Part shown: piece by piece, positions 34,547-42,836 of the stretch
Numbering within the stretch: the first letter of the stretch is position 1
Layout of the letters: every line of letters begins with the position of its first letter
Assembly: GCA_014800945.1 (NCBI GenBank)
Contig: JAAVFD010000006.1
Coordinates: forward strand, 25,508 to 89,507
Direction: 5' to 3'
Origin: Barnesiella sp.
Lineage (GTDB): Bacteria > Bacteroidota > Bacteroidia > Bacteroidales > Muribaculaceae
Length of the DNA: 64,000 nt
The notes under the pieces: model-generated
What the model was told of the DNA's origin: nothing
What the model saw: the letters and a program-made list of their open reading frames with translations, nothing else
Database searches by the model: none
Made by a program: the position numbers and the translations under genes

Positions 34547-36679
34547 TTATTTCACTCTTATCTTCACGGCTTTGCCACCGGGAATGCGGACGATGTAGAT
34601 GCCGGGGCGCAGACCGCTTGCGGCTACTCTCCTGCCATTGAGGTCAAACACCTCGCTACCCTCCGGAGCGATAATATTGCCACCCTCAACTCTCACCAAT
34701 CTCTCTCCTTCACTATCAACCTCATCAATGCCGGCTGATTTGGCTTTAACTGTCACAGTGCAGGAAGCGGTGAGACCATTAGCAGTGGTAGCGGTTATGG
34801 TAGCAGTGCCGGCCTTGAGAGCTGTAACCAAACCGGTTGTATCCACGCTCGCAACAGCTTCATCCGAGCTGCTCCATGTCACGCTCTTCTCTGTCACTTC
34901 ATCAGGTGAAATTGTGGCAGTAAGTTGCAATGTCTGTGCCTCTACAATCTCTGAAGACTCAATATTGAGCTTCAAACCGGTTGCCTCTATCGTTTTAGCT
35001 ACCACAGTCACAGTGCAGCTTGCGGTCAGACCGTTAGATGTAACAGCAACTATAACTGCATTCCCTTCCTTTATACCTAAGATTTTGCCGCTTGCATCCA
35101 CAGTAGCCACTTTAGAGTCTGTGGATATCCATGCAATATCTTTGTCATTCAAGTTTTCAGGGGTAGAAAGCATTGAAAGTTGAAGTAATTCATTCTCAAG
35201 AATCTCCGCCTTATTAATATTGAGTATAAATTCAGTTGTTGTTGAATTTCCAGCTACTACAGAAATAGCACTGCTTGCTTTAACACCATTATATGTGGCT
35301 GTAATAATAGCAGCCCCCTCTTTAATAGCTGTCACCAGTCCATCGTTATTAACAATCGCCACTTCCGAATCAGAAGTGCTCCAAGTAACTGTCTCGTTAG
35401 TGGCGTTTTCGGGAGTTGTGATTAGATTGAGTTTTGCTGTAGTACCTTTGTTTAGTTCAAACTCAATTTTTGCATCAACTTCACTAATCCCTATAATTTT
35501 ATTAAAACTACTCCATACAGCGGCTGTTTTGTAAGCTTTTATATTATCATCCGGAACACGTAGTATAGCGTTTTTATATACATCTCCGGGGAAATTTGGT
35601 GGACTCACTTGAGGGGGATTGTATGCAAAAACAGTAATGTCCTTAATTGATAGACAGTTTTTGAAAGCGTCGATACCTATTGTTGTTACCGAGTTGCCTA
35701 TGCTGATTGAATTGAGTCTTGTGCAACCCTCATAAGCGCCTGCGGCAATGCTTAATACTGAAATCGGAATATTAATGGATGTTAGTCCTTTACAGCCGCA
35801 GAAAGCGTACTGACCGATTTCAGTGACCGAATTGGGGATAATGATGGATGTTAGTCCTTTACAGCCGCAGAAAGCGTACTGACCGATTTCAGTGACCGAA
35901 TTGGGGATAATGATGGATGTCAGTCCGGAACAGCCATAGAAAGCATGATAACCGATTTCAGTGACCGAATTACCGATGGTGACTGATTTCAGAGCCGTTA
36001 TATCTCTAAAAGGAGTATAGTCACTACCATTCGAAAGATTACGTCCCAAGTATAAAGTTTCAAGTGGGCAATCGGAGAACAAACCTTTTGTAACATTATT
36101 ATTGCCTACCCACAGAGTTTCAGTATTATCTTCAATCGTAAGTTCTTTTATTCCAGAGCAGCCGTTGAAAGCGCCATCTCCTATTTCAGTGACGGAATTG
36201 GGTATGGTGATGGATGTCAGTCCGGAGCAGTCCCTGAAAGCTGAAATACCGATTTCAGTGACCGAATTGGGTATGGTGATGGATGTCAGAGATGAGCAGC
36301 CATAGAAAGTTGACCAACCGATTTCAGTGACAGAATTGGGGATGGTGACTGATGTCAATCCGGAGCAGCCCCAGAAAGCTGACGTACCTATTTCAGTGAC
36401 AGAATTGGGTATGGTGACTGATGTCAGATCTGAGCAGCCGTAGAAAGCTAGCTCACCAATTGAGGTGACCTTGTAGCTTTTGCCTGAATCATCAACGGCG
36501 ACTTCAGGAATTACCACTGCCCCGGTAATTGAAGGGTCTGCTCTAACATTACAGGTACTTCCGCTGCTATAGTAATTTAGCGTCTGCCCTTGATAGGTGT
36601 AGGTGAATGAGTCAGCTAATGCCGTGATGGGCAACATGACCGCGAGAGCAATTAGGATTAAGAGTAGCTTTTGCTTCAT
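34547..36679 (-). CDS. BspA-like leucine-rich-repeat surface protein with Ig-like domains
   Basis: 710 residues. Signal peptide about 1-22 (LILIALAVMLPITALA). Residues about 65-385 are ~23-residue LRR_5/BspA repeats of the form SVTEIGxxAFxGCSGLTSIT. Three Big_2-type bacterial Ig-like domains follow at about 400-475, 480-560 and 565-645, with VTWSTSDSEVAIV-like cores. The C-terminus EVFDLNGRRVAASGLRPGIY plus a basic end resembles type A sorting signals of the type IX secretion system. BspA proteins bind host matrix proteins or other bacteria. Two adjacent repeats are identical 69-bp units. A strong promoter and a ~380-nt leader precede it. Confidence 0.88.
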   Translation of the reverse strand: MKQKLLLILIALAVMLPITALADSFTYTYQGQTLNYYSSGSTCNVRADPSITGAVVIPEVAVDDSGKSYKVTSIGELAFYGCSDLTSVTIPNSVTEIGTSAFWGCSGLTSVTIPNSVTEIGWSTFYGCSSLTSITIPNSVTEIGISAFRDCSGLTSITIPNSVTEIGDGAFNGCSGIKELTIEDNTETLWVGNNNVTKGLFSDCPLETLYLGRNLSNGSDYTPFRDITALKSVTIGNSVTEIGYHAFYGCSGLTSIIIPNSVTEIGQYAFCGCKGLTSIIIPNSVTEIGQYAFCGCKGLTSINIPISVLSIAAGAYEGCTRLNSISIGNSVTTIGIDAFKNCLSIKDITVFAYNPPQVSPPNFPGDVYKNAILRVPDDNIKAYKTAAVWSSFNKIIGISEVDAKIEFELNKGTTAKLNLITTPENATNETVTWSTSDSEVAIVNNDGLVTAIKEGAAIITATYNGVKASSAISVVAGNSTTTEFILNINKAEILENELLQLSMLSTPENLNDKDIAWISTDSKVATVDASGKILGIKEGNAVIVAVTSNGLTASCTVTVVAKTIEATGLKLNIESSEIVEAQTLQLTATISPDEVTEKSVTWSSSDEAVASVDTTGLVTALKAGTATITATTANGLTASCTVTVKAKSAGIDEVDSEGERLVRVEGGNIIAPEGSEVFDLNGRRVAASGLRPGIYIVRIPGGKAVKIRVK
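35775..35912 (-). repeat. Perfect 69-bp tandem repeat inside the BspA-like gene
   Basis: The unit beginning ATGGATGTTAGTCC at 35775 is repeated at 35844 with the same sequence, encoding two identical LRRs (PNSVTEIGQYAFCGCKGL). Copy number could change by slippage without breaking the frame. Confidence 0.75.
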
Positions 36680-37058
36680 AGCTAATAATGTTTCCTGGTG
36701 CCGCGGTCTTCCCCTCGTTGGCGTCTATAAAAAACAAAAAGCGTAGGAATCTGTATCTGTTACCGTCCTACCACTGGAGGCTTCTCGCATTGCCCTTTAG
36801 ATGTCGGACGGCAACGCAGAAGCCCACGCCTGTATATGCAATAATATGACGGACTCAAGCGGACATTGTGATACATCATGTTCCTACAGGAGTTGCCGAT
36901 ATTTTACATATCCACGGGCATCTACCGTTGCTCAATCCTTGACATCTAAATGAAATTTTGCGAGAATTTCCAGTAGTCAAGAATCAGCGCGGATAAACGC
37001 TTTCTATGTATGTCACATCCCGCCCTCAATCCCCGGACCGGGGCTCTGCAAGCGGTCT
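36680..37058 (-). ncRNA. Structured 5' leader of the BspA-like gene
   Basis: About 380 nt between the promoter at 37065-37096 and the start codon have no ORF but strong structure. Arms at 36779-36794 and 36810-36824 form a near-perfect GGCTTCT...GCC hairpin. GTAGGA/TCCTAC pair at 36743-36771. CCGTCC (36763-36768) can also pair with GGACGG (36806-36811) in the apical region of the first hairpin, a pseudoknot or switch. CCCCGGACCGGGG lies near the 5' end. I recall similar leaders before BspA-like genes in other Bacteroidales but cannot verify this. Confidence 0.5.
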
Positions 37059-37064
37059 GCACTG

Positions 37065-37096
37065 CAAAAATAGTTATTTTTAGATAATCAGACAAA
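37065..37096 (-). promoter_or_regulatory. Promoter of the BspA-like gene
   Basis: On the minus strand TTTG (37093-37096), 20 bp and TATTTTTG (37065-37072), a full consensus match about 385 bp before the start codon. Confidence 0.7.
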
Positions 37097-37124
37097 AATC
37101 TGCCAGAGAATGAAATACAAGTTC

Positions 37125-37270
37125 TACACCTCCGGGCTTACCTACGATGAATCGGAATAATCGGAGAGGAGATGTGCGCCGGAAGGCGCCATTTTCGGAA
37201 GAATCGGAGAATTCGGAAAATTTCGAGGAATCGGAGAGGGACGCCTCTCCGGTGCGCGACATTGCGCCCG
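37125..37270. repeat. Second copy of the GGAATTC-rich intergenic repeat module
   Basis: TGTGCGCC-GGCGCCATT, then GAGAATTCGGAAAAT and ATCGGAGAGGGACGC, align with the module at 34187-34263. Antisense ORFs over both copies give similar peptides (SEFSEFSDNGA versus KFSEFSDSSENGA), which shows a shared origin and not a real protein. Confidence 0.55.
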
Positions 37271-37401
37271 GACACTTGAAATGCGAAATTTTAGTAGAGA
37301 ATACGCCGGGGTTAGGAATTGAGAGTTGGTGTATTGGAATTTTTGAGTTAGCTTTGTGGTATGAAAGAAGTTGTTGTAACATTACACAATAAAGTTTTGT
37401 G

Positions 37402-38394
37402 ATGGAAATTGATTTCATAATCACATGGGTTGATATGGATGACCCGAAATGGAGGGCAGACTTTGATAAATACTCCAATCGTCAGACAAACGAGAAAAAC
37501 GGAGTGTCTGAGGCTCGTTTCCGCGATTACGGTTTCCTGAAATATTGGTTTCGCGGAGTGGAAAAATTTGCTCCCTGGGTAAGGAAAATCCATTTTGTTA
37601 CAAGCGGACAGGCTCCGGAATGGCTTGATACATCAAATCCGAAGCTTAATATGGTGAGCCATAGGGACTTTATACCGGAAGAGTTTCTTCCAACCTTCAA
37701 CTCGGTTGTGATAGAGCGGTATATGCACCGCATACCGGGGCTTGCCGACCGGTTTGTTTATTTCAACGATGATTTCTATATAATCAACAGCATAACACCC
37801 GAGCGTTTTTTTAAGAACGGATTGCCGCGCGACATAGCTGTGTTTCAGTACAATCCGAGCTGGTCTCAGTGGTATAAGAGGATAAAAAACAATATCCGTA
37901 TAATCAACCTGCATTTTGACAAGCGTGAGGTATTTGCCAAGCATCATGACAAATGGTTTGAACCCAGTTATGGTTCAAGAGCGCGGTTGAATTATCTGTT
38001 GAAACCATACGGCAAGTTTATAACTCTGCGCACTCCGCACAACGCCCAGCCGTACTTGAAGAGCACTTTTGAGGAGGTGTGGGATGCAGCAGGTGAGGAG
38101 CTGACCGCAACTTCCGTGAACAGGTTCCGTAAGGTAACCGACTATACACCGGAGCTGTTCCGTACCTGGCAGATATGCCGGGGCAATTTTGAGCCGCTCA
38201 ACACATACGCCGACACCAAGATGTTTCCCCTGCTGATAAAATCGAAGCAGGCGATAAAGGCGATTTATAATCAATCGTATAATCTGGTGTGTATCAACGA
38301 CAATGTGAAGATTCCCAACTACAATGAGGTTATGGCGAGTCTTGATGCGGCGTTTAATCATATCCTTCCCGATAAGAGCAGTTTTGAGAAATGA
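37402..38394 (+). CDS. Stealth-family sugar-phosphate transferase
   Basis: 330 residues from the ATG at 37402; the track begins one codon earlier at a GTG. Stealth conserved regions are visible: CR1 IDFIITWVDMDDPKW, CR2 RDYGFLKYWFRGVEKFAPWV to RFVYFNDDFYI, CR3 HNAQPYLKSTFEEVWDA, and CR4 near VCINDN. The family transfers hexose-1-phosphate to make phosphodiester-linked capsule or glycan polymers and is related to human GNPTAB. It overlaps the GT92 gene downstream by 4 bp, which points to one glycan pathway. Confidence 0.87.
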   Translation: MEIDFIITWVDMDDPKWRADFDKYSNRQTNEKNGVSEARFRDYGFLKYWFRGVEKFAPWVRKIHFVTSGQAPEWLDTSNPKLNMVSHRDFIPEEFLPTFNSVVIERYMHRIPGLADRFVYFNDDFYIINSITPERFFKNGLPRDIAVFQYNPSWSQWYKRIKNNIRIINLHFDKREVFAKHHDKWFEPSYGSRARLNYLLKPYGKFITLRTPHNAQPYLKSTFEEVWDAAGEELTATSVNRFRKVTDYTPELFRTWQICRGNFEPLNTYADTKMFPLLIKSKQAIKAIYNQSYNLVCINDNVKIPNYNEVMASLDAAFNHILPDKSSFEK

Positions 38395-39266
38395 ACAAGG
38401 TTGCAGCAGAGATAATAGCGGGACTGATTCCAAATAAAATGGCGCGAAACCGATGGAGGGGAATTCTGCGCTATGGAGTTATCAATGCTTTTCGCCTTAA
38501 AAGGGAATTAAAAAAGGATAAAAGTGAGCCGGAATACTACCTTGCCGTATGCGCCATAGCCAAGAATGAGGGTCCATATTTCAAGGAGTGGATTGACTGG
38601 CATTTGCGCGTGGGTGTGGAAAAATTCTACATTTATGACAACGGCAGCGATGACAATACGGCTGAGGTTCTGAAGCCTTATATTGAGAAGGGAATTGTTG
38701 ATTATGTCAGTTTTCCGGGATACAGAATGCAGCTCGCGGCTTACGATGACTGCCTCGCCAGGCACAGGTATGACGCAAGGTGGATTGCATTTATCGACCT
38801 CGATGAGTTCATAGTTCCGGTAGCCGACAGCAGTGTGCCGGAATTTCTGAAAAAACATGAGGAAGCACCGGCTGTGGAAATCAACTGGCTAATATACGGC
38901 AGCGGTGGCGCGGTTGAAAAAAGCGACCTTCCTGTGATGGAGCGTTTCAGGCACCACTCAAAAGGCGACCACAAACTTAACAGGCACGTAAAGAGTATTG
39001 TTAATCCCCGCAGGGTATATTCAATGATCGGGTGCCATGAGGTTGCGAGAATCAATGGTAAAGCTGTTGATTCTCATGGTAATAAAATCAGAAAAGGTTT
39101 TAGAAACCGTGAGCCTCAGCAGGATGTGATAAAAATTAACCACTATGCGGTGCGCTCCCGCGAGGAATTTTTGGAAAAGCAGAACCGAGGGAGGGCGAGC
39201 GGCACTCAGCGTACTGTTCCGGACGAATATTTCTACAAGTATGACCTCAATGATGAGGTTGATTGA
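38391..39266 (+). CDS. GT92-like glycosyltransferase
   Basis: 291 residues. A GT-A fold with YLAVCAIAKNEGPYFKEWID, GVEKFYIYDNGSDD and the metal-binding WIAFIDLDEFIVP is typical of the GT92/DUF23 group, many of which transfer galactose. No membrane helix. The start ATG overlaps the Stealth stop. It likely works in the cytosol on a surface glycan repeat unit. The specific sugar is unknown. Confidence 0.82.
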   Translation: MNKVAAEIIAGLIPNKMARNRWRGILRYGVINAFRLKRELKKDKSEPEYYLAVCAIAKNEGPYFKEWIDWHLRVGVEKFYIYDNGSDDNTAEVLKPYIEKGIVDYVSFPGYRMQLAAYDDCLARHRYDARWIAFIDLDEFIVPVADSSVPEFLKKHEEAPAVEINWLIYGSGGAVEKSDLPVMERFRHHSKGDHKLNRHVKSIVNPRRVYSMIGCHEVARINGKAVDSHGNKIRKGFRNREPQQDVIKINHYAVRSREEFLEKQNRGRASGTQRTVPDEYFYKYDLNDEVD

Positions 39267-40214
39267 TTATTTTTCAAACTGAGACTTTTCGGGGAATCGT
39301 TCCTGAAGAAATTTTGCGGCTCTGTGCCGGTCTTCATCATGGGCATATTCCGAATCATTCATGCAGAAGAGTAGCGGATTATATGCCGCTAATTTAGGAT
39401 AATGCTTCGGGTTCTGGATATGTACCCTCAGTGACTCTTTCTGAGAGACATAGCGAGGGTGACATCTGCCTTCAGCCATTGCTGTGTAGATGTATATGCT
39501 GCGCTGAATGTCTGAATCGTTGCGTTCGTGATGGCTATATGTTGCTTCTAATTCATTTTTGAAAATTTCGGCAGTTTTAAGACATTCACTTTTCAGATAC
39601 GCATCAATATTGTGATGGGTTTTGGCACTGTAATATTTACCGAATCTTTTCTCAACCATCAATGCTGCGTTCTGCACTTTTTTGTTGAAGTTGCTGAGCG
39701 ACTTATGAAGGATATTTGTTTTAACCCACAATTGAAGTTTACGAAGCGGGCGACGGTTTACACGGACATAGGGCAATCCATCCGGAGCAAAAAAATCATC
39801 GGGAGTTACCGGTCTGTTGAAAAACATATCATCGTTTGCATACAGAAAGTGCTCGGAAAGTCCGGGAATATGAGAAATGAAATGCTCTATTACTCCTGAA
39901 TTGAAACAAGGCAACGCTTCTTCGGGCAGTATTTCAGTATGGTCAACAATTTGAATTTTCGGGTTAGTGGTGTCTAACCATCCGGGCACCTGATTATCTG
40001 TGACTATAAAAATACGGTTTATCCAAGGAGCATAAAGGTCAACAGACCTGAGGCTATATTTGAGCTCATCATTGTCGGCATACCTGCCTTCGCAGTTAAC
40101 AGCATATTTTTCTTTGGTGTTTCCAATAACCCGGTTGCGTTTCTCTCGCCACACAGGATCATTGCCGTTCACCCAAAGATAAACCAAGTCAATCGGGAAA
40201 GTGCTGTTCATCAT
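39267..40214 (-). CDS. Stealth-family sugar-phosphate transferase (second)
   Basis: 315 residues, starting MMNSTFPIDLVYLWVNGNDPVW (CR1). CR2 is DELKYSLRSVDLYAPWINRIF to FLYANDDMFF, CR3 HHNIDAYLKSECLKT and CR4 PLLFCMNDSEY. It is convergent with the GT92 gene with no gap, and its C-terminus (ERFPEKSQFEK) echoes the first Stealth protein (ILPDKSSFEK), so the two share ancestry. Having two in one locus suggests a phosphate-linked surface polymer. Confidence 0.86.
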   Translation of the reverse strand: MMNSTFPIDLVYLWVNGNDPVWREKRNRVIGNTKEKYAVNCEGRYADNDELKYSLRSVDLYAPWINRIFIVTDNQVPGWLDTTNPKIQIVDHTEILPEEALPCFNSGVIEHFISHIPGLSEHFLYANDDMFFNRPVTPDDFFAPDGLPYVRVNRRPLRKLQLWVKTNILHKSLSNFNKKVQNAALMVEKRFGKYYSAKTHHNIDAYLKSECLKTAEIFKNELEATYSHHERNDSDIQRSIYIYTAMAEGRCHPRYVSQKESLRVHIQNPKHYPKLAAYNPLLFCMNDSEYAHDEDRHRAAKFLQERFPEKSQFEK

Positions 40215-40254
40215 ACGTTTTTACAAAGTATATAAAAATATGTGGTATAAACAG

Positions 40255-40596
40255 TTAATCGGTTTCTAATAAATTATTAACATCCTCTTTAAGAGCAGGT
40301 AGAGAGTTGATAACAATTCCCCAGATAATATCATGACTTAAACTGTCGTAACCGTGAATCAGGTAATTACGTGTAGAAACAATCTTTTTAGCAGAGGATA
40401 TTGATATGTCTGGGTCAATTTTTAGAATCCTATTTGTAGCTTCTCCTATAATAGAAAGATTCATCTGTATAGCTCTGCGCAGGCATGTGTTTGACATATA
40501 GTAATCAAATCGACGTTGACCCGGTTGAAAGAATGAATTAATTTCATCAATCATATTGATAATATCAAGCAAATATTTTTTTAAGTTTCGCTCCAT
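40255..40596 (-). CDS. hepT: HepT-family RNase toxin
   Basis: 113 residues, all-helical DUF86/HepT. The HEPN catalytic motif R-x4-6-H-x-Y is present as RNYLIHGY. In known MntA-HepT pairs HepT is an RNase and MntA silences it by adding AMP to the Tyr of this motif. The gene starts 16 bp inside the end of mntA. It lies in the glycan locus, where such pairs often travel. Confidence 0.88.
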   Translation of the reverse strand: MERNLKKYLLDIINMIDEINSFFQPGQRRFDYYMSNTCLRRAIQMNLSIIGEATNRILKIDPDISISSAKKIVSTRNYLIHGYDSLSHDIIWGIVINSLPALKEDVNNLLETD

Positions 40597-40892
40597 ACCA
40601 ATTGTTTCTTTTCATCAACCTCTTCCTTGAAATATTGGTTTGTGATAGAAGAATAAACTGTTAAATCAACCTTACGGCCAAAAAGAGCTTCGAGTTCGTC
40701 AATGAAGTCAAAGAAATTATCTGCCATTTCAAGGAGCGCTATTTTTGTTTTGTCAAACACAACCAATAGGTCCACGTCACTCCTATCATTGAATCGTGGG
40801 GTGAGTATGGATCCGAATACCCATAGTTTAGCAACCTTGTACTTTTTGCACAAAGCGATTATTCTGTCCATATTCATCTCAATCAGCTTCAT
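40581..40892 (-). CDS. mntA: MntA-family minimal nucleotidyltransferase antitoxin
   Basis: 103 residues. The nucleotidyltransferase motif GSx10DxD is seen as GSILTPRFNDRSDVDLLVVF. It should AMPylate and neutralise the HepT toxin encoded downstream with a 16-bp overlap. The antitoxin-first order is usual for this system. The motif is complete, so the pair should be active. Confidence 0.88.
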   Translation of the reverse strand: MKLIEMNMDRIIALCKKYKVAKLWVFGSILTPRFNDRSDVDLLVVFDKTKIALLEMADNFFDFIDELEALFGRKVDLTVYSSITNQYFKEEVDEKKQLVWSET

Positions 40893-40950
40893 TTTGCAAA
40901 TATAATTAATAACAATAAATTATCAGTCAATCGGGAAAGTCTGTAGCTGA

Positions 40951-41742
40951 TTATTTTTCATTATAAAGTCGTTCTTTTATATCCGGAAAGTCATTGATGA
41001 TTTTATGAAAAGCATCCGAGTTACGGTTTGAGCCGGATTTGAAGTTTACATATTTCAAAGAGAGTGATTTAGGCTTGCCGAGTCCTTTCGGTTTGTTCTT
41101 GCCGAATGGCACCGGCATCAGTTTAGTTCCGTTAGCAGTGGCAGCTGCCCAGAACCATATATCATCGGCTGTGGGTGCATACTTAGTGAATAGTTTCTCG
41201 TCAATCATCTCAGCCTTAAGCGAATGAGGCGGATAGAGCACTCCTCCCACTCCGGTCTGTAGAATGTCATATCCGGGATAGAAACGCTTGAAGAGGAAGT
41301 TGTACCAGCGAAATTTGTGCCAGTTTCGGTATGGTCTGTCAGGCTCAATTCTTTTAGCTCTGTTGGCGAGTATGTATTCCGGGAATTGATTGTGTAATTC
41401 AAGCATATCCCTGACAAGGTGAGGGGAGTATGCCACATCATCGTCAACGGTAATAATCACAGCATCCGGAAAGTCAGCGAGGGCAGGAACAAGCTTGCGG
41501 TATGACCTGATTTCACGGGGATAATCGCGGATTTCAAATATTGAATTATTATGCGCCAGCTCAGTGAGTTTCTGAGGAATTCCTTCATTGCCGAACTGCT
41601 CGAATGTGAGATACAGCACAACTTTGTCCGGCAGCACTGAGCCTGCGAGCAATGATTTTACAGCTTTGTAAGCATAATCAATCGCAGCCGGGAAAGATGT
41701 CAGCGATACAATGACCTGTTGCTGATTGTCCTGTTTAGCCAT
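40951..41742 (-). CDS. Glycosyltransferase, GT-A type
   Basis: 263 residues without signal or membrane helix. IVSLTSFPAAIDYAYKAVKS at the start, KVVLYLTFEQF, REIRSYRKLVPAL and the DxD-like VITVDDDVAYSP mark a family of small GT-A enzymes often found in capsule/LPS loci. GGVLYPPHS and ADDIWFWAAA are also conserved there. Substrate unknown. It is transcribed from the left half of the divergent palindromic promoter at 41786-41826. Confidence 0.75.
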   Translation of the reverse strand: MAKQDNQQQVIVSLTSFPAAIDYAYKAVKSLLAGSVLPDKVVLYLTFEQFGNEGIPQKLTELAHNNSIFEIRDYPREIRSYRKLVPALADFPDAVIITVDDDVAYSPHLVRDMLELHNQFPEYILANRAKRIEPDRPYRNWHKFRWYNFLFKRFYPGYDILQTGVGGVLYPPHSLKAEMIDEKLFTKYAPTADDIWFWAAATANGTKLMPVPFGKNKPKGLGKPKSLSLKYVNFKSGSNRNSDAFHKIINDFPDIKERLYNEK

Positions 41743-41785
41743 ATCTATTAGATGAAATTCAGATTACTAATCATGGTGAACAGAA

Positions 41786-41826
41786 CAAAGGTAAGTAAAA
41801 AAACTGTGTTTTTTTACTTACCTTTG
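41786..41826. promoter_or_regulatory. Perfect 19-bp palindrome carrying divergent -7 elements
   Basis: CAAAGGTAAGTAAAAAAAC, then TGT, then its exact reverse complement. Each outer end is TACCTTTG facing outward, a consensus -7 box for the genes on either side (start codons at 41742 and 41844). The AT core could be a cruciform or a shared operator. Confidence 0.65.
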
Positions 41827-41843
41827 CAGAAAACGAATCAATA

Positions 41844-42836
41844 ATGAAGCAACACAACTGTTTGGAGCAGGCTCGCAGATTTCTCAAAAATGTGTTTGTA
41901 CGCAACTATCAGTGGAAGCGCATTGTGCGGAAACACCTCATGCAGTACTATAGCGTTGATGCTGCAAAATCGACAAGCGGTGACAGGATAGTAGTGTGTA
42001 TGGCAGATGGCAGAAGGCTTCATGGCGGACTTGCAGACCGCCTTCGCAGCTATGTTTCGTACTACGGGTTTTGCAAGGAACATGGATTGCGATTTGCCAT
42101 AAACTTCACCTCTCCTTTCCGGCTGGAAGACTATCTTGTGCCAAACAGATATGACTGGACTCTAAAACCGGGGGAACTCACATATAATTCGTCTCAGGCT
42201 CAGCCACTATTTTTTAAGTCGTCCGGTGTATTGACGGCTATGGAGAGAAAATATCAGCTAAATCTTATCAACAAATATCTTCTTGATAATAATCATATTC
42301 AACATCATTTATACTCAAATTTCAGTTTCGGCGAAGATAGGTTCGAGGAGTATTTCAACGAACTATTCAAGCCGAGTGAACGAATAGCCGCAATAGTAGA
42401 TAAGTGTAAATCGGATCTTGGTGACGGTTATATATCCATCTCCACCCGCTTCCTTGAGCTGTTAGGTGATTTCAAAGAGCCGAAGAACAAGATAGTGCTC
42501 TCGGCAAATGAGCAGGAAGGGCTGATAGAGGAGTGCCGCGGTATAGTTGAGCGCCTCCATTCGGAAAACCCGGAAGTGAAGATTCTTCTAACCTCAGACA
42601 GCCAGCGCTTTCTTGACAGCTGCAAGAACCTCGAATACATTTATATTCCTGACGGTGAGATAGCTCACGTGGATATTAAGGGTGAGTGTGACCACACCAA
42701 GACAATTGTTGATTTTTTGCTTATAGCCGGTGCGAGCAGCGTTTATCAAATAAAATGTGGGGATATGTATGAGGGAAATTTCTCACTGCGTGCGGCTCAG
42801 GTCGGTGGTAAGAAGCATATTCTGCTTCAGGCTTAA
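41844..42836 (+). CDS. Putative fucosyltransferase-like GT-B enzyme
   Basis: 330 residues. The block RRLHGGLADRLRSYVSYYGFCKE recalls the N-terminal motif of NodZ/O-fucosyltransferase-type enzymes (HGG then R), and VKILLTSDSQRFLDSC plus the C-terminal FLLIAGASSVYQI resemble their GDP-sugar-binding half. I am not sure of the sugar. No signal or membrane segment. The gene has its own divergent promoter and ends by a 4-bp overlap with the convergent acyltransferase gene. Confidence 0.6.
   Translation: MKQHNCLEQARRFLKNVFVRNYQWKRIVRKHLMQYYSVDAAKSTSGDRIVVCMADGRRLHGGLADRLRSYVSYYGFCKEHGLRFAINFTSPFRLEDYLVPNRYDWTLKPGELTYNSSQAQPLFFKSSGVLTAMERKYQLNLINKYLLDNNHIQHHLYSNFSFGEDRFEEYFNELFKPSERIAAIVDKCKSDLGDGYISISTRFLELLGDFKEPKNKIVLSANEQEGLIEECRGIVERLHSENPEVKILLTSDSQRFLDSCKNLEYIYIPDGEIAHVDIKGECDHTKTIVDFLLIAGASSVYQIKCGDMYEGNFSLRAAQVGGKKHILLQA

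Noticed and set aside
35700-36450. Regular repeats that might look like a CRISPR array
   Set aside because: They are in-frame LRR codons of the BspA-like gene with degenerate units and no spacers.
37080-37478. ORFs on both strands before the first Stealth gene (37080-37478 -, 37147-37392 +)
   Set aside because: They cover the repeat module and the start of the Stealth gene, with no start signal or family match.
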